A DNA stretch of 64,000 nt from Tamlana sp038148895 (GTDB lineage Bacteria; Bacteroidota; Bacteroidia; Flavobacteriales; Flavobacteriaceae). Shown one piece after another: positions 62,856 to 64,000 of the stretch; the first letter of the stretch is position 1; each line of letters begins with the position of its first letter. A program made the position numbers and the translations under genes. The notes beneath the pieces are model-generated. The model searched no databases. It saw only the letters and a list, made by a program, of their open reading frames with translations, and had not been told where the DNA came from. Location of the stretch: assembly GCA_038148895.1 (NCBI GenBank), contig JBBVGQ010000002.1; one strand, given 5' to 3'.

Positions 62856-64000
62856 TAAAAAACTATTGGAACAAAGGCAAGAAACAAAAAACAATAACCA
62901 TTATTGTTTCCATAATTTTACTTATTGCATTGTTTGTACTGCGCGATGATTATCAGCCAGCATTGCTTTTTCTACGCAAGTATATTTTTGTTATCCTGTT
63001 AAGCGGTATCGTTTTATTTTTTGGTTTACGAAAGTTTAGACGTTCTGCGAGTACAGGTGGCAGACTTGGTATTTTGGCACTTTTGGTTGTTTTTTTCGGA
63101 ATATTATATGTTGTCGGTTGGCATTTTAAAATGTATGATTACATGAAAACATACAACGTTTTCAACCATTTAAATAAAATTGAAATCAACGAATTGCCCT
63201 TAACCCAAAACGAGCGCATTCAACCACTTCGAAATATTTTCTCAATGGCCAATGAAAGTGTTGGAGAAACCAAAGACGTTTCATTGCCTCATTTGGTTAG
63301 AATTGACAATGAAAACAAATGGACCATGGCTATTCAACCCACCGAAAAATATGTTTGGCAGGGTATGACCGATAATACCGAAGAAGTTTTCGCCGTGTCT
63401 AGCACAACGCCTTTCCCGAGGTTTTCAAGTGAGAATAGAATTCCAGTAACGTTCTCCATCGGTGAATCTTTAAAATTTAGCAGAAACACCTACAATGCTG
63501 TGGTGCAACGTTTCAATTTTTTTCAGTTGTTTATGCTTGAACCGAGCGATACCTATTATATGAAAAATGATTCAGGTCAATGGGTAGAAGTCGTGAGTTT
63601 GATCAAATGGAAAGGCTTCTTGTTCCCTTATCCAACTTTTGGGGGCGTTATGGTTATTGACAATGGTGAACACGATTTTAAAGATTACATGGAGCGTATT
63701 TTAATAGGAAAAGGTACTTACATAAGTCCTGAAGAGATGAAAAACCATCCGTATTTAACACGCCAAAATACGCTTGCTGAAAAAGTATCTCAGCTACAGG
63801 CAGAATCATTAAAATTTTTGGGCGGATTTAATGACCCATTGCCATGGAATATGGAAACTGCAGTGAAAATTCCACAAATGCCAAAAGACCAAAACCAACA
63901 GCCGTATGTCACGGATTTTGATTTTTCAGATACCGATGTGGATGCCTACAGCGGACTTTACCATTGGTTTGGTTTAGAACCCGTAGGCGATGAGCGAACC
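62852..64000 (+). CDS. Three-TM membrane protein with large outer domain (3' end cut by window)
   Basis: 383 codons visible, no stop before the window edge. TM helices at ~14-30 (TIIVSIILLIALFVL), ~44-59 (YIFVILLSGIVLFFGL) and ~72-90 (LGILALLVVFFGILYVVGW). The rest is a soluble extracytoplasmic or cytoplasmic beta-rich domain (VSLPHLVRIDNENKWTMAIQP, WQGMTDNTEEVFAVSST, NRIPVTFSIGESLKFS, DYMERILIGKGTYISPEEM). No family recognised. It is translationally coupled to the preceding membrane gene and is presumably part of the same system; further operon genes may lie to the right. Confidence 0.75.
   Translation, partial: MIKNYWNKGKKQKTITIIVSIILLIALFVLRDDYQPALLFLRKYIFVILLSGIVLFFGLRKFRRSASTGGRLGILALLVVFFGILYVVGWHFKMYDYMKTYNVFNHLNKIEINELPLTQNERIQPLRNIFSMANESVGETKDVSLPHLVRIDNENKWTMAIQPTEKYVWQGMTDNTEEVFAVSSTTPFPRFSSENRIPVTFSIGESLKFSRNTYNAVVQRFNFFQLFMLEPSDTYYMKNDSGQWVEVVSLIKWKGFLFPYPTFGGVMVIDNGEHDFKDYMERILIGKGTYISPEEMKNHPYLTRQNTLAEKVSQLQAESLKFLGGFNDPLPWNMETAVKIPQMPKDQNQQPYVTDFDFSDTDVDAYSGLYHWFGLEPVGDERT

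Overview
The window is AT-rich chromosomal DNA that reads as a member of the Flavobacteriia (Bacteroidota), probably a marine Flavobacteriaceae. The evidence is a PorP/SprF-type protein beside a giant secreted protein with a gliding-motility/type IX (T9SS type B) C-terminal domain, the fused E1 2-oxoacid dehydrogenase, DUF2911 and DUF4139 proteins, a SusC-like N-terminal module, TAnnTTTG-type promoters and few Shine-Dalgarno sequences. No rRNA, tRNA, CRISPR array, transposase or phage gene was seen. Almost all of the sequence is coding; no gene-free gap exceeds 300 bases.

Layout. 1-10.4 kb: branched-chain E1 fusion (cut by the left edge), a pseudo-M1/outer-membrane-barrel protein, a LOG protein, uvrA and two hypotheticals. 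10.4-17.1 kb: gamma-glutamyltransferase, an AcpH-like hydrolase, glmM, a dicarboxylate/glutamate symporter, sseA and a YiiX-like cysteine hydrolase. 17.1-19.7 kb: DUF4139 and DUF393 genes bracketed by two copies of a palindromic repeat. 19.7-23.5 kb: a TPR/HTH regulator divergent from a lipoprotein homologous to cholesterol-dependent cytolysins. 23.5-33.1 kb: mutS2, DUF2911, recG, a PHP-ACT fusion and an M1 peptidase. 33.1-40.2 kb: PorP/SprF and a 2023-residue T9SS substrate. 40.4-48 kb: tandem patatins, a three-gene operon (M20 amidohydrolase, FMN glutamate-synthase-like protein, small membrane protein) and a UvrD/PcrA helicase. 48.1-49.9 kb: a small island of three minor genes with a hairpin-rich repeat. 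50-54.8 kb: triple glycogen-binding-domain protein and retropepsin, YciO/Sua5, a 60-residue membrane protein and ettA. 54.8-55.2 kb: two tiny membrane proteins.

The best candidate for an undescribed system is the co-directional run from 55478 to beyond the right edge: a coiled-coil protein, an unrecognised soluble protein, a lipoprotein, an atypical AAA+ ATPase, a NudK-type Nudix hydrolase, another unrecognised soluble protein and two membrane proteins, most of them overlapping or nearly touching. The composition (ATPase, coiled coil, membrane and lipoprotein parts, nucleotide-sugar hydrolase) suggests one envelope-associated machine or stress module, but its function cannot be read from sequence. 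The second highlight is the cytolysin-like lipoprotein at 21916-23484, with paired repeats between it and a divergent regulator.
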